DNA of 64,000 nucleotides, from the NCBI GenBank assembly GCA_007258455.2, contig VDFB02270651.1, forward strand, positions 493,018,571-493,082,570, read 5' to 3'. Below, one piece after another: positions 63,663 to 64,000 of the stretch. Position numbers and translations under genes: made by a program. The notes under the pieces were generated by a model. The model saw only the letters and a list, made by a program, of their open reading frames with translations, was not told where the DNA came from and did not search any database. Every line of letters starts with the position of its first letter. The stretch's first letter is position 1. Origin of the DNA: Sequoia sempervirens (taxonomy: Eukaryota; Streptophyta; Pinopsida; Cupressales; Cupressaceae).

Positions 63663-64000
63663 AGATAAGTTGTGTCAAGAAAATCAATTTATTGTATTTT
63701 AAATGTATAATATATAATAGAAAGGTTGGATTTAAATTTTAGAATTAATCACAACTACTAACATTTACTTCTTCATAGACCACTTCATCCCCAAAGTTGT
63801 CAGCTTGTGTACTCCATCCACAAAAGAATGTGAACTAACTCATATTCATTTCAATCTCCCTCAACACTTTTTGAATTTAAATTAGTTGTGTAATCTCTAC
63901 CTTTGATTTTCTCCCACATTGAAAAAATATTTCAAAATTAATTGTAATTAATGCTTTTTGTTTTCCCTCCTTGTTGGGCATATACGTAGGCTTGGATAGT
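63663..64000 (+). repeat. Right copy of the direct repeat, with empty transposon site
   Basis: It matches 47634-48800 with the 795-bp element absent. The unoccupied site has a single ATAT at 63710-63713. It is cut by the window end. Confidence 0.8.

Overview
This is nuclear DNA of a seed plant with a large, repeat-rich genome. The evidence is plant-type Ty1/copia and Ty3/gypsy retrotransposons, a hAT transposon, and a spliced plant Rab GTPase exon set in tens of kilobases of nested repeats. Very long introns packed with old LTR elements suggest a gymnosperm such as a conifer, but that is inference. Nothing bacterial, organellar or viral is visible.

Layout. 1-1.9 kb: unassigned DNA and the 3' part of a copia-type LTR. 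1.9-9.4 kb: a decayed Tat-like gypsy element on the minus strand. 9.4-10.4 kb: a copia reverse transcriptase remnant on the plus strand, cut at 10403 by a non-autonomous copia-like element (10404-19643, minus strand). That element has two LTRs, a tRNA-Met primer site, a polypurine tract, a zinc-knuckle gag and a second unidentified ORF, but no visible pol. Its left LTR carries a 988-bp insertion that is absent from the right LTR.

20.1-35 kb: the only host gene. The first coding exon of a RabC/Rab18-type small GTPase lies at 32430-32625. A possible promoter and 5' UTR exon lie 12 kb upstream (20141-20518). The putative first intron holds a hAT transposon (22155-27398), a solo LTR nested in that hAT, a TRIM-like element, a 50-bp minisatellite and a second solo LTR. 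No later Rab exon was recognised, so the next intron would exceed 31 kb, or the exon is an isolated fragment.

34.7-46.4 kb: a copia gag remnant, then a gypsy element (LTR, primer site, gag, protease, RT, RNase H) riddled with TAG stops. It is cut at 40787 by an LTR, which is itself cut at 41593 by a younger Tat-type gypsy element. That element encodes gag and protease plus a remarkable in-frame array of CGTACGGC octamers, and runs into a 100-N assembly gap (46447-46546).

46.5-64 kb: AT-rich DNA holding a near-complete gypsy element with about 3.7-kb LTRs (49024-61306, minus strand). Two copies of a roughly 790-bp inverted-repeat transposon (47684-48478 and 62470-63259) flank it. Both have 4-bp target duplications, and the first is confirmed by an empty paralogous site at 63710.

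The strongest leads are the CGTACGGC array and its echo in two LTRs, the inverted-repeat elements with 4-bp target duplications, and a Gln-to-TAG decay pattern that looks like deamination of methylated CHG sites. All coordinates of decayed elements are approximate unless exact ends are stated.
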